NCBI RefSeq assembly: GCF_020740795.1
Contig: NC_067287.1
Location: forward strand, 13,345,501 to 13,409,500
Direction of reading: 5' to 3'
DNA from: Apus apus
Taxonomy: Eukaryota; Chordata; Aves; Apodiformes; Apodidae
DNA: 64,000 bases
Shown here: one piece after another, positions 37,201 through 51,300 of the stretch
How positions within the stretch are numbered: the first letter of the stretch is position 1
How the letters are laid out: each line of letters begins with the position of its first letter
Program-made: the position numbers and the translations under genes
The notes under the pieces: model-generated
The model's input: the letters and a program-made list of their open reading frames with translations, nothing else
Told to the model about the DNA's origin: nothing
Database searches by the model: none

Positions 37201-40200
37201 AAGTCAAAAGTTAGAAATGTGAAATCACTGATTCTTTATTGGTTGATATGTCCTTATTCCTTTGACTGTCATTCTTTATGTAGGTTTTGACCTTTCTCTG
37301 CTGTTTTCTTCTTTTGATGCCTGAATACATTGTCTCTCACTTTCTTGTCTATTTAAGATTGACTCATTTATATTTGCTTGATATTAGTCCCCAGTCTCTG
37401 ATCAAATGCTGTGCTTGCAAGACTGTAAATGCACAAACTCAACAAATAATTCTGCAGCCACTCAAATATTCTACAAGACTCAATCCCAAGCCATGCTGAT
37501 AATGCTTTTGTCTTCTTTCCTTTAGTTTTCAAATCTCAAAACACAGTCACCATAAACAAAATTCACCTCTATCACCAATGGCCAAAACAGGACTACCCTG
37601 ACATTCCGTGGTGCAAAACCTTATGGATAACCTGTACTTCATAAATTTTAGGAAAAATATTCCCTCTTCTAAATTATAGGCTACGTGGGCATACTGTGAA
37701 ATAAAATGTGGCCCAGACGGTGATTCCCAGCTCCTGGAGGCACAGGCTGGTTTGTGTCCATAGAGATCAGGGCTCCTTACCTCTCAGAGAGGTCATACCC
37801 ACAGTGTATGATGGCTCTTTTTGTTGTGAGACATCATCATCACTACTACTATTATGATGATGGCAACAAGAAAGAGCTGACTTTTTTTTCAGTTCAGGTT
37901 GTAAAATAATTTGATGGCTGTGCTGCAGCCCTCCAGAGAGAGGCTTTTACAGGATGGTCCTGCTGCTGGCCTGGTCCGTGGGATGCATGAACATGGGGTC
38001 TGTGGGCCTGGCATTGGCCAAAGAGCTAAGAGGAGAGGAGCCACACATGCCTCTCAGAACACATCCTTCAGGAGCTGGCATGTTGTGAGACCTCTATGTG
38101 ACACATCCCAAAGCATGGGATGGCAGCAGAGCTGTGAGAGACATTTCCAAAGCATGCTCCTGAAGCAAACTACATCGTTGGTGCACAAGCACCCTACGAT
38201 GCCATGCACAGATATTGCTCTTCTGCAGCACCTCAAGCCCCCTTCTGCTAGAATGAAATGCTATTTTAAAAAGAGCTTCTAGCTGACAGTTGGCATTAAT
38301 TACCATTCCTTGCAGTGATGGGGCTTTGGCAAACCATTTACTAGCATTACAATATACCTGCCTCTACAGAATAGTACTTAGCTTTGCACTTACGTTTGCT
38401 GATAAATTAAGCTGAAGCAAAAGAAAATTAACACATTCAAAACATGCACGCATTGCTTAAAAAATGACATGAGTATAACCTGTTAAATATGTTTCCCTTG
38501 TCCTAAAAATAAACAAAAAAACAGAAAGCAAAACCACAGAACAGAGGCTCTGCCTACTATGCCAGCTACTTGAAGTCTCTCTGTCTTTGCCTCTGATCAG
38601 ATACAAAGTGGGATACTTACAACTTTGCCATTTTTGTACATAGAAAAATCTAATTTGTAACTACCTTTAAAATAAAATTTTGGTGTGTTGAGAAGGAAAA
38701 GCTAATGGCAGCACCCTGGCCTGATCTGATTCCCACGTGATGCTGTTGACGTGATAGTAGATTGGAATACTGTGGCCCCATGACAGCCAAGGTAAATGGT
38801 GGTTATCCACTTCTATTTTGGGCAATTTTGTATTCATTTCCTTCATGCCTTTCATAATAACCATAGGAATTTATTCACATTTTTATTTACTGCCCCTCTT
38901 CTGCTATTGCCTTACTCATGAAGACTACAGCAGTTACCATCATGCAGTAGGAACATACCGCTTCAAGACCAGAAACAAATTTGCTAAACTCTGGCTTTAT
39001 TATTTTAATTCTTATTTTGATAATGAAACACCAAATGAGAATAGATTTCAGCCTAAGAGATGATATGTCAGGATAATTTTCTATCTTGTCACTAGGTAAC
39101 GATTCTAATGGTATCTCTTACTTAGCTGCCTTCTTTAATAACTTTATGGTGAAAGCATGTTACAGCAATTGTGACTGTGTGGAATACTCAGTGTTCTGGG
39201 GGAAAATATTAGCTTAATGAGGAGAAAGACAATTTCCTGAAGAAGTGCCTCACATAGTTCCTGCTTTTAAATGAAGAACTGTAACCTGGACAATTTGTCA
39301 TTACAAGGTATAAAAAACACTTAACTTCACAGTTTGGTGCATTTATAGCACTCCTGCAGAGGGAAAAGAGAGATTTATAGATTTTTCTCACCTAGCAAAA
39401 TAGGTTCCTGTTCCTCCGAGTCCATTTGCTCAAAAGATGAATGTTCATTACTCTAAGATTGTATTGAAGGAACGGACTATCCCTTAGCTTCTAACACGTT
39501 TCACAAGTTTCACTAGATGTTTATTACACCCTTAGGTACCTCTGAAAATATGGCCCACAGACACCGAAACCCTGTGGTAGAGCTTTGATAAATGCTCATA
39601 TACTTAACATTACAACATACTTGAGCAAGTATCTTTAACTTCAGTAGTCCAGAAGTAATAGCAACAACAGGATTTCAATAAGTTGAAACTACAGTGCTGC
39701 AATCTTTAGCAGAACTAGAGACGCTCTAGAAAGGAACAACTATGAGCATTATGTCATCTAGTCCATCGTGCCAACAAAGGATGTTTCTCTACAGCCTTGG
39801 CAAGCAAACCTGGTAATCGGGCTTGCCAAAATAAAAACTGGCAAGAGCTTGATACCTGATGTGCAAAGAAAAGAAATGAGCACAAACCGAATATGTACTT
39901 TGTCTGCATCTTTTCCAGTATAAGCAGAAAGGCTAGAATGTCCTTGAATATTCATCCCCAGGAAAAAGCTGCACTGTATTAGCTGTGTCTTGGCACTTGA
40001 TGGTTTATGCCATCTTGGATTTTTCCAGTAAGCTTAAGTACTGTAGTGGAAAAAATTATATGGGGAAAGTTGAATGGATTTTTTTCCTATTTACTACTTA
40101 ATATAAGATGCACTATTTACCAGCCTACATCTGCAAGTTATGACAAGCTTATGATAATATAAAAAGACACTGAGTTTAGGTAACAGAGATTTAGCACATT

Positions 40201-41861
40201 AAGAGATTATAGGTTTAGACAGTATCAAGTTCTCCCACTGTTCTGCAGCAAAAACCTTCTCTCACCAAGCTCTGAAGCTAAACAACTCTTTTCCAGTGCA
40301 ACATTCTACTTCTTGTGAAAGTGACTCAGAATACATACTTAGATAATGTAGATTCTGTTCCTGTACAAAACCACACCATGTTAATAGTCTACTGTGATGT
40401 AAGAAAGATGAAAGAAGCCATCAGAGACACATCCCAAAATAGAAGATACCCTTATCCTCACACAGATACTTTGAAATTTGCATGGGAGGAAGCAGCTTGG
40501 TGATTAATACTTAACTGGGCAAAATGTTTATCCTATAAAATGTATCTTTGTTAATGCCAGCCACCAAACAAAACAGAAAAAATTAGATACCTTTAGGTGA
40601 CACTGAACAAAACCCATTATGCTTTGAAGTCAGGGGACTAGCCTGGTGATTGCCTCTCTCCCCAGCCCACGCCAGGCTCGCATACACGGCGCTCTGAAAA
40701 TCCAGGAAGCAGCCAAGGCCACAGTGTGGTAACTGCTCCCCTGCTATGCTGGTGTGACAGCCACTGTGCTTCGGAAAGAAAACAGGACATCTACTGGAAG
40801 TCTTCTTGTACTGAATATAAACCTGCCACTCACCTGATGTAGTAACGATTAGACCAAATTCAAGAAACAGAAAGAGATGTATCAAATATTCATTAGTTGT
40901 TCTTTGTCAGTCAGTAGACCTTTCTGGTTAGATTAGCTTAGCTTTCAGGACATACAAACCGACTGCCTCTTTGGAATCTACTTAAAATACACTGTTACAA
41001 AATTTGTGGTGGGATGAATTCCTGTAACTGCTGATTTCAGAGGAGCTGTTGTAGTTTATATCAACTGAGATTCTAGCCCACGATTAAAATTCGTACTTGC
41101 TTCTAAAATATTGTAATTTCTGTAGTTTAATGGAAAATAAATCTTGCAGGCGATATATGTCCTATAGACCCACAGTAAATGTGCAAAACATAAAAAGCTG
41201 GATGTTTCGTTCATTTCAAATAAATCATTTTTCTTGTGCCTGAATTTACATTACTTGTGGCATCACATGTGACTTCTCTTCACTCCTGCTCTATCACTTT
41301 TGCTTAGGAAATCTCAAAGTCCTCAAATACTGAATAATTAATTGCTTATAGGAAGCTGTGAGCAGAATGTTTTTTTTTCCCCAATGCAAAGATGCTGTTC
41401 TCAGCGCATCAATAAGAAACCAAACATGGTTAGAAGAAAACTTCCAGAAAAAAAATAATGCATATATCCTTTCTTATTACGCACCAGATCCACTTGTCCT
41501 TTCTGATGCCGTTGCTACAACTCTTAGATAACTCCTACCCATCTATTGCCAATAAGAATTCAGATACTCACTATACACAAGTCAGCATTATTCCACCACA
41601 AATACTGCAGTTATTCTAGTTATTCTTCATCACCTAAAGATCTATAAAAGATGGAGCTCATGGCTGGGTTACGGAACAAGACTTTTCTAAAAAAAATTCT
41701 AAATAATGTTTTTCTACTCTTCTGGGATTCCTTAGGTTGGTTACCAGTGATCAGAAAAATAACATTTCTATTTTAATGGAAATTTTTATTCTCCCAGAAA
41801 AAAACTGCTTTTAAGAGTAAGTGGTCAGGGGGTACCAATCAATGAGAAGCTGGCTCAGAGA
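33001..41861. other. Intergenic, no gene seen
   Basis: AT-rich non-coding sequence. It includes an (AT)n microsatellite at 34193-34217 and a small CAT/ATG hairpin at 37832-37862. Frames at 35047-35346 (+, 99 codons) and 37911-38282 (+, 123 codons) are open but match no family I know. Confidence 0.55.
34193..34217. repeat. (AT)n microsatellite
   Basis: Uninterrupted alternating AT of about 25 bp, flanked by A-rich sequence. No other feature is attached to it. Confidence 0.9.
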
Positions 41862-42266
41862 CAGAATCATAGAATGGTTTGGGTTGGAAAGGACCTCAAA
41901 GATCATCTAGTTCCAACCTCCAGCATGTGCAGGGACACCTTCCACTAGACCAGGTTGCTCAAAGCCTCACCCAGCCTGGCCTTGAACACTTCCAAGGAGG
42001 CGGAATCCAGAGCTTCTTTAGGCAACCTGTTCCAGTGTCCTACCACCTTCACAGTAAAGAATTTCTTCATAATGTCTAATCTAAATCTACCCTCTTCCAT
42101 CTGAAACCATTCCCCCTCGTCCTATCACTACATGCCATTGCAAAAGTCCCTCTCCAGCTTTCCTGTAGCCCCTTCAGGACTGCAAAGTGCTATTAGGTCT
42201 TCCCAGAGCCTCCTCTTCTCCAGGCTGAATAACCCCAACTCACTCAGACTGTCTTCATAGGAGAAC
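41862..42266 (-). mobile_element. CR1 LINE, 5'-truncated 3' end (antisense)
   Basis: The plus strand opens with AGAATCATAGAATGG, GGGTTGGAAAGGACC and CATCTAGTTCCAACCTCC, the reverse complement of the CR1 3' end. It continues through TTCCAGTGTCCTACCACCTT, CATTCCCCCTCGTCCTATCA and TCTCCAGGCTGAATAACCCC to TCTTCATAGGAGA. About 405 bp are present and less diverged than the copy at 21768, so this copy looks younger. No reverse transcriptase portion is present. Confidence 0.96.
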
Positions 42267-42351
42267 AGAAATATTTGGTAAATTTTCAACATCACATCAG
42301 GTTGATCACAAAATACTCCTATGTAACAATAATAAAAACCATCTGATTTGC

Positions 42352-42373
42352 TAAATTAATTAATTAATTAATA
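42352..42373. repeat. (TTAA)n simple repeat
   Basis: Five tandem TTAA/ATTA units about 85 bp to the right of the CR1 copy. Short simple repeat only. Confidence 0.85.
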
Positions 42374-45300
42374 AGAGTGGTGAAAGCCATGTTTTTGTAG
42401 GCAGGAAAAGTCAGTGGACCAGGAAAAAACTTCACTAGACTTTAACAAAACTGGAGAGTCTGCTGATGAAATTTACCATAAAGAATTATAAGAAAATAGA
42501 CTACAGAACTGAAATTAGGTATTCACTCACAATATATGTTTACAAAAATCTTACAAGATTGCTCTTATATGTGATACAAGTTTTGTTACAAACATATTAG
42601 CAGTATTGCATGGCAATTAGTCTTAGCTTGATAGAACTTTTCCTAAGTGGGATCCAAGCTAACTCCTGCAATTTTCATCTGGCCACCAGTCACACCTTAC
42701 TCCTAAGCCTTTTCTTCTCCTGGCCCAGTTCCTTCTCCCTCTCCTCACAGATCTTGTGCCCTGTGTCTCTGCTGGTAGAGACACAAAGATCCTGCTGGAC
42801 CCTTCCAGTTTCTCATCATCCTTTTTGGTCTGAGAAGTCCAATAATGGGTAATCTCTGTTGATGGGCAACTCCCAAAATACATGGGTAGCTGCCATGTAA
42901 CTACCCCCATCAATGTGTCTTCTTTCCCATTCCACTTCCATCTGAAAGCAGAAAGAAAATGAAATACTACAAAAGTTTAGGTCAATAAATACCATAAGAA
43001 TTAAAAGTTCAGCCTCTGAATCTTACAATGGGCTGAGGAAGAATATATCCAAGAGGGACACTGCAAGTGAAAGCAGATTTCATTCTAAAACTGCACAACC
43101 AAAGCATCAGGGTATTCAAAATGCAAAATCTAGTGATTTTTAGCTGAAGGAAAAGAAGTCAAGACAGTGGCTTTACAGGAGGACTTTCAGTCTCATTTTC
43201 AAACTCTCATCTTGCAGGTGCCTTTTCTCCTCTGGTCCTACCTTTTGCAGACTTTCTGCCTCTACCCTTTGTCAGCACAGGGATGGGAGTTTTCTGCCAG
43301 CCCACAAGGAGCTCAGCCAGGCTGTGCTCTGGGAAAGCAGGCAGGTTCTGCTCTCCAAAGGCTGCAGACGCAGCCACCCACAGTCCAGAAGAAGGTATTG
43401 AGTCAACCTAAATATGACCATATTGGCCAAGTTTTTTCCCCTCAACCAGGGACAGATCATGGTAGAAACCCTGGATCTACAGTCAGCTGTCTGCCTGCCA
43501 CTATTTCCTGAATTGGCAAACTTGGCATATATAAAAATCACACTTCATAGCAGAAAGTGATTCAGTGCTTTTTGAGGAACCAGCATGTTGCTGAAGGACC
43601 AAAGCTCACAGGGCAAAAGAAATTGTCTCAGTCGGTGACACATCTGCTGCACATGCCTTACATTGGGCTTTAAGCAAAGCCAGACCTCTAATGGGAAGTT
43701 CGGGCCAAATCCTGTTGACTTAAATGGCACGCTGTCCATCTGTGGTAACTAAATAATTCACAGTTGCCGCAGTGTGGAGACCATTCTGGTCTTATTAATA
43801 GATGACAGCAATCTTGGGCCAGTCTCCCTTCCCCTTGGTTAGGCTCCCATTAATCAAGCCCTCCAGCTAGTTGCTAGTTTTCCCACCTTGGCCTTGGCAT
43901 GGCCTTGGCACTTGAAAATCCAGTAAGTATTACGAACAGCAGATGTAACGTTACCTGAACCAAGGAATCTCAGGCTGCAACTCAACACAGCCTGTTAATT
44001 CCAGGAAAAGCAGCCATGTCCTCAAAGTCTACGGCCTTTGCTGAATTCCTAAAAAAAGCTCTCTTTCAGAGAGAAAGTCAAGTGTTATCCCCACTGGGCA
44101 GGAGTTACTCAAGCACATATGCTCAGACTTGCTGCCAGTTCTTGTGTGAGTGACTGCCTGACAAGAGGTACATAAAGTTCACATCTGACTTGCAGAAGCT
44201 TCCCTAACATGTTCTCTGCTTGACAGATAACTGCCCTTTGACCCAGAATATTACATATTACCTCAGAAAAGGGGTGGGGAAAAACCTCTGCATTTGTGAT
44301 TTTCTTGAATTATTTACAGGGAGATTGAACAGACTGATTTTTAAACCAGAGAATCACTGTCTCACAGCTGACAGCCTGTGAGCCCATCCTCTCACTGCAG
44401 GGTGGAAGAACTTTTAATGGCTGAGTTACAAAACGCTTGGTGAGTTTATGATGGCATGATGAATGCACACAATAAACGACAGCACATAAACCAGCTACAA
44501 CATGATCTGTATTTTACACACTGCTTTTCAGGGAAACTATTTGTGCAATAGGAAAATTATATTGCATGCTTTTTGATAGCCTGGATACAGACTAACTTTA
44601 AGGTACAAAGAGCTAACAAACACCATCGTAAAGACAGAAAATTGTAAAAAGAAATAGGAGATGATAATACTTCTGTACCACAGTCTATGGAAAGATTTTT
44701 TTGGATCATAAGGAAAAAAATTAGCAGGATTTTTGCTCTTCTTAACCTATTTTAGTAGCAATAAAATTTCTTTGTGGTTTGTTTGTTGGTTGTTTTTTTT
44801 TTTTCTTTCCTAGGAAGTCAACATTAAAAGAAAACCCAAGGCAAAATAAGACTTGAGAAATCAGCAGACAGGACACTGTTGCACAGTGCTGAATATAATC
44901 TGTCCTAGGAGAGCTCAATGACTGCTTTGTGGTTAGGTCACCCACCTTGGGGGATTACTTGGTTTCAATCTCTTGCTTCCCAAGGAGTTAAACACTTTCC
45001 ACATTGGCTGTAATGAGTACATGATGTACATGTTCCTTGGACTGCATGACACAAGTAGCCCAGGCTCACTCCTGTTTAAACTACCAGAAAGCTCCTTTTG
45101 CCTCTTCCGCTTCCAGGCCTCCCACACCATGACACAGTTTAACATGGCAGGGATCTCCCTTATCCATCCTTGCCTGAAACACCTTCCTTCAAATAATCTC
45201 CAGGAGATTAAGGTGTAAACCTACAAATCGTAAACCTGAAGAGACGATTTAGCACAGATCTGCTTCCTCAACATGCACGCTAGCACACTACACAGCGCAA

Positions 45301-48300
45301 TGTCACCTCCACCAGCCATGTGTTAAAAGGACGTCCCAGCTGCACTCTGCAATGGGTTTGACTCCAGCAATGTAGCTTCAGGCAGCTCACAGCACATGAA
45401 CAGATCGATCCTCTCTGCAGATCCCGCAGCAGCGAACACGTGCTGAGCAGGGCTCATCACTGCTTGGCACCAAGCAGCGTGACTGGGCTCCCTCCAGACC
45501 CTTGTCAAATTCTGTGAAGTAACCAGAGGTGCTCAGGCTTGGATGATGTATGAGTGTAATGACAAATCTGTATCACTACATCAGTCATGCCTGCTGCTGG
45601 TTTTAGGCAAGCAGCTCTATTGGATTTGGCCATCAGTTTTGGCTCTGTTTACCCATTCAAGGCAAAACTCAGTAGGAGCTCTGTAAGATTGAAACCAAGG
45701 CAACACCACAAAAAAAAACAAAACAAAAATAGAGTGCTGTAGGTCTGGGATATTTTTCCAGGGCTTTCATACACAGTTTCAGCTGAAACCAACATGCATC
45801 TTATACCCACAAAATACCAGGTAAGGAACAATTCTTTCACAGCAGACATTAGATCTGAAAGTCCAAGATGAAAACATTCAGTGAAAGGGGAAGAAATTTT
45901 TTCACAGGTGATTCCACAACACACACACATGGTATTTTGTAGGGTTCAAAGCTATATCAAATCCATTTTCAGTCTAAGAACAAAAGAAACTTATGAGACA
46001 GTCATGAAGTAACTCAGGAAAACTCACTTTAGGGTTCTCTACATACCACTTCTCCAGTGCAAGCAATTTTGTACCCAGATCAAGGAAACAATTAAGTACG
46101 TGTGCCAGTTGAACTGCTTGTTCAGAACATGGCACCACTTTTGGTTTGGTTTTTCTTTTTTTCCACTCACTGCATGAGCAGAATAAAGATCTGGTCAACA
46201 CATGACTCTAGGAGAAAACGTAACTTTTTTGATCCATCTATTATAAGGATTCAGCCCAGATTTTTCCTTAGAAAAGAATGCAAAGAAACCCCAAATGTGT
46301 AGAAAATCCCAATTACTCTCATTCCGTTCTGAGACTGAAACTTTTGCTTTTTTTACGCCTCTACATATCCAATTCAGATGCTGGGAAGTTAGAAAAAAGA
46401 TTGAATGTTTTTATTGTTCAATTTGCAATTGCTAAAGCATGACTTTAATTTATGACACAAATTACATTCTAGCCAAGAAAGTGAGGAAAAACTTTTGCTT
46501 TTTCACCTGCTTCCTTTCACCTGCTTACAGACATTAAGCTTTCATCTAGCCACCTGCAACGATGCTACAGCCATCTTCACATATGATACAAGTGAATACT
46601 ATTAAGATCTGCAAACTGTGATTGCAAAAAGCTACCTGGATTTGTAACCTCCATAAAATGATGGATTGAGCATTTCCTTGCATAAGATGCTCCCATATTC
46701 ATTTAAAACTTCATCAATAAAAAGTTTCTCTCATTCCTGCTCTTTTTCAATATTCACTATTATATCTTTAGATTAAGTGGAAGAATGTGGAAACAGAAGG
46801 GGAAGAAGTGTTATGAGATGAACACAATTTTCCAAAATGCTTAAAAGTATATATAAAAATAACCTTTGGGATCACTGGCTTTTATTTTCCTATGGCAACT
46901 TCTAACCACCACAGGCATATAATGAATGTCTGAACATTAAGAATTTATGTGTGCTGCCTTAGATGAGCATAATTCTCAACTATTATTAATGAGGAACTAT
47001 AAAACACACTTCAAGTTTTATGCCTAAATTACATGAAGTTTCCAGAAACCATAAATACATCTGTCTATGGGTATCTACAGAGAATTATATAACACGCTTT
47101 CATAACACAGTCACCGGGGCAGTGGAACTCATCCCATATGAGAAAAGATCTTACAAGGAAAACTTCATATAGAGTAATTCTTCCCCTGCTCTGATTTCTG
47201 AAATATTTATAGATGCCTCCAGTCTAATCAGGAAATGGGGGGGGAATTTTTTTTCAAAAATAGCATCCTTATTTACAACATGACTTGACCTTAATTTTCA
47301 GTCTCCCCTGAGAAACAGATCCTGTGTTTCATTCTATAGTAATTAATTTGCTGTTTAAGAATGAATATAGCTTTAAAATAGTAAAGCAAATTATAGTTTT
47401 ATTTTCTACATTCATTAAATCTCTTTCATAGTTACAGTGGAATAATTAACTAGTTTTCACTTCTGGAAATTCCACTCCGGTTTTTGTATCACAAATAATG
47501 GCTTCAGTCTCAGCTGATTCACATTGATATTGACTGTGATATCTGTGGTAACAGTACTCTGCAAATTTCCATTTTCTCTGGCTGGAAATAAGTAGTAGCA
47601 TGAGCTTTTTCGGCCAGCATACCTGATAGAGCCAACATGGTACTGAATTATCACACAGTGTTTAGTGGAAGCTAAAGAGGGAACCATCACACGCAGGTCT
47701 CAACATCTTAAATCAGTGGCTGCTCCACTGACATCTCTGGTGCTGTGTAGAACTGCCTCCAGGCCAAAGGAGCACAGAAGAGGAATTGGTGTGGGTAAGG
47801 CAACTGAAGCAGAAGCTTTTGTCTGGGGGCTGTGTGTGTTATCTGGAGTACCCAGGTTGTGGCTGCACACAAGGAACTGGAAAGTGCTGGCAAACATGAC
47901 TACTTGAGGATGTACTGAGCAGCTGGAGTTTTATTGTAGTTGACATAGCCAGGAAGATGCTACTCAGGAGCAGCTAAGGATCTGTGTGTGAACTGCCAGG
48001 ACTGCAAAGCTTAGCCCTGTTAATGGGATAACCTAGAAATCATATGCAACTGGTTACAGAAGTCTACTGCAATTCTTGTGCAGTACACAGCTTTGTAACA
48101 ACATTAAGACAGAAAATTTAATGAACATGAGCTTATTTTCCTTGGTTTTGCCTAGGCTTTGCTTCTGCATTCCAAACCCCTCACCCTTGCCAGGTTCTGG
48201 TTTCTTTTTTTTAAGGTTTTTTTATTTTGTTTGTTGTTTTTTATTTGTCAAAAGTAAGTGTTCTTTTCCATCAGACAAAACCCAATAGACCCTCTGCTTC

Positions 48301-51300
48301 TACTCAGTGGCAGGTGATTAAGAGACGTCAAAAAATTCCTCAGTGAAATCGCCAATATCAGCAACCTGAGAAGACACATTTCTAAAAGCCAGTGCACAGT
48401 ATCTCTACACGGAAGCACCCAAGAGCCACGCTGACGTGCCTGAGCTAGATCAACATCAGTACAACCAGCTAATAGTGCAAGATTAGTTATTTTTCAAGTC
48501 ACAGTATGTTGCCTAGCCATAGCAGTATATGAAATTCCCTACAATTTTCAGGAACAGAAACCAAAAATTTCTAAGGGCTCAAAGGGAATAGCAGCAAATT
48601 AAAATTGACAGAGGCAGATTAAGATCAAAAGTTACCTGAGTGCCATAGCGAGTATGAAATATGTCTTTCAAAAAGTAATGCTACACGGAAAATTCAAAAG
48701 CAGTATTTTTTTTTTTTTTGGTGGCAAAACAAGAAGGTTTTTAATGGCAATGCCTATTTTTCATTTAGTCAAAGGCATTTTTCATTGCACAAGTACGTAG
48801 ACTAAACCAAATTGAACAAGAGAAGTTCAAGCTGCTGTGATCTTTAGCTATTAAGTACTGTAGGAGCAAGCAGGTAGTGCAAATGAAAGTGCAAGCAGCA
48901 AGTGAGAGCTTAAAAAGTTCACAAATCTTGTTTGAGTGAGCTGAAAGCTGCTTGCAAGGTAAGTCAGCAGCGGCAACTAAAGTAGCAGAGCAAGGGGAAA
49001 TGAAAAGGAACAGAGAATGAAGGAACAACAACATTCCTACTGGAAAATTATTTCAGCAAATGATAAAAACAAAGCTACCAGATGTCAGCAAGTCTGCAGT
49101 AAACCACCAGTTACTAGAGAAAAGCTGCTGGGATACTGCATATTCCTTCCTAATGTTCCCTCTGCAAGAACTGCTGGAACTGTGAACCTGGGATAGTGCT
49201 CATAATGTCTTATGTTTTCTAAATACTATTAGTCATCCTAATGAGATCTGCTGTTGTGCAAGATACCTACAGCAGAAGTAGCTTGGCCACACAGAGAGGA
49301 AGACACAGCTTCTTCACCTGTTACTCCCTTATATTGAAAGAAGCTGGTAATGCCTTGATTACATTAACACTGCAACGCTCCTGCACACCAAAGCAGCTAG
49401 TGACTCTGAGTAACAGGAAAAGGACCCAACTTCCAGACGATGGCAGTTCAGCCACCAAAAATACTAATTAAATAATTGTTATCTAGGAAGGATTATTTGG
49501 GGGATGATTATTTTTTCAAAACTTCAGGCAAATACATTTAATTACTGTCACATATAGGAAGCTCATTGATATGTTTATTAGGCAGAGGTCCCATTACAGT
49601 AACTACTGCATTATAGTAACTACTGTACCACAAATGGTTCCTACAGTAAGGAGTGACTAAGGTGGGGGAAATAAACATACACCTAGGCTAACTTTGTTTT
49701 CTAAAGAGCATTTTTGGACACAAACTGAGAACACTCTTTCTGTCAAGACTGCAGATCAGAACATGGCAAACTTGGTCTGACTGAGGAGAGGGAGAGCTCC
49801 CAGCTGCAGAGACATTTCAGTGTTCATTTCTGGCTATGAGGAGTCTGGCTTGTCCAAAAATCCCCCCTTTTTTTTTTTTCCAGATGGGAAAGATGGACCA
49901 ATTTCTAGCCAGATTTTAGTAGTTTTCTCCATTTTACAGATTTGGCAGTTTGAGCATCTTGAATATACCCATTTCAGGTAAACAGATAGATTCTCAGTGA
50001 AAAAGAAGCCCAGCAAAACATCCATAAGCCATGTTTTAGCTCATTCAGATTTGTCTAACATACCAGCTCCTAGAGAATAATTACATTGTTTTTCTCTTCT
50101 TAAGTCTAGTTTTGATAGCAACCAAATTCAGCTTCTCTCTCTTCCCAACAGTGTTCTCCTTATTCTGAGATCTTAATTATGTCTTCCTACATCCACATTC
50201 CCTGGCTTACCAGAGCATTCTGCCTTCCAGCTATATACGCTTCCAGCTGAGATGAATGAAATCAAGAAGGAATTGGTGCATGCATGGATGGCAGGTTGTC
50301 TGCAACTTAATAATTTTTTACATTAATGTAATCACACCTGCTACACGAAGCTTTTAATGAACATGAGTGGATAACAGTTACAAGATATGACATACTTGTC
50401 TCAATGTCTGCAGCTCACTAGGAATTGCATTTCCACATAGTGGAGATACCTCCAGTTGTTTAAGTGATGCCCACAAGGGCTGTATAGTGCAGTACTCGCT
50501 CTGGAATGGATTCTCTGCATTTGTTCCTTTAGTGAAAGCTGCCTGTGATGCAGTCATGATTACTTGTTTCATCCATTTAAATTCACTCCCACCCAAGCCA
50601 CACTTTGTCACAGTAGTTGTTTCACAACTGCTATGGCCAAGGGCAAAATGACAGCAGTATGCTTGGTTTCCAGCATCACCTCTCCACAAGCTTTCCCAAG
50701 GCTCCACAGCTTCACAGCCAGCTCTCTCACCATCTTAGCTGTCAGGTTCTGGAAACCGCTTTAATGTGAAAAGGGGTGATAACAGTGCTCTACTCTAATG
50801 AAAAATGCTGTTTTCTAAGGGACTGATACACTTAAACTGAAGCCCATGTGGCAATACTGTGGGGGACATTCTTTACTCACATGCCACCCTAGGTGGAGAT
50901 TTCTCTTCTGGAAGCCACCTCTGAAGCTCTTTCTTCCTTTAACCTGCAAGAGGAGCTAGATACCCATAGCAGCTGATTCAGAAATTACTTTAAATCAGGT
51001 AACTTGTACAGTTTGTTTGTCTTCAAGAAAACTGTCTAGCTCTCAGTCTTGCTCTGTTTTCTGGCAGTTTTATGGTTTTGACCATTAAACAAGCTGAAGG
51101 CATCTCCACGACAAGAGATCACCTTTTTTAGAATTGGGAATGAAACATGAGCCAGACCCTGCATTTTTTTTGGACACCAGTAGGAATTCTGAGCAAAGCA
51201 CCTAGCTGGCCCTCATCACCTGCAGGATTTTCCACAAAAGCTTTATGTAGCAGCACGCATTACATTTATATAAAAATTAAGATACAGTGATGATTTTCTT

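Noticed and set aside
37832..37862. CATCATCAT ... ATGATGATG hairpin, considered as a structured RNA
   Set aside because: A 9-bp triplet-repeat stem with a 13-nt loop is explained by simple-sequence composition.
37911..38282. 123-codon plus-strand frame
   Set aside because: No recognisable domain, no promoter or splice context, and an overlapping open frame on the other strand.
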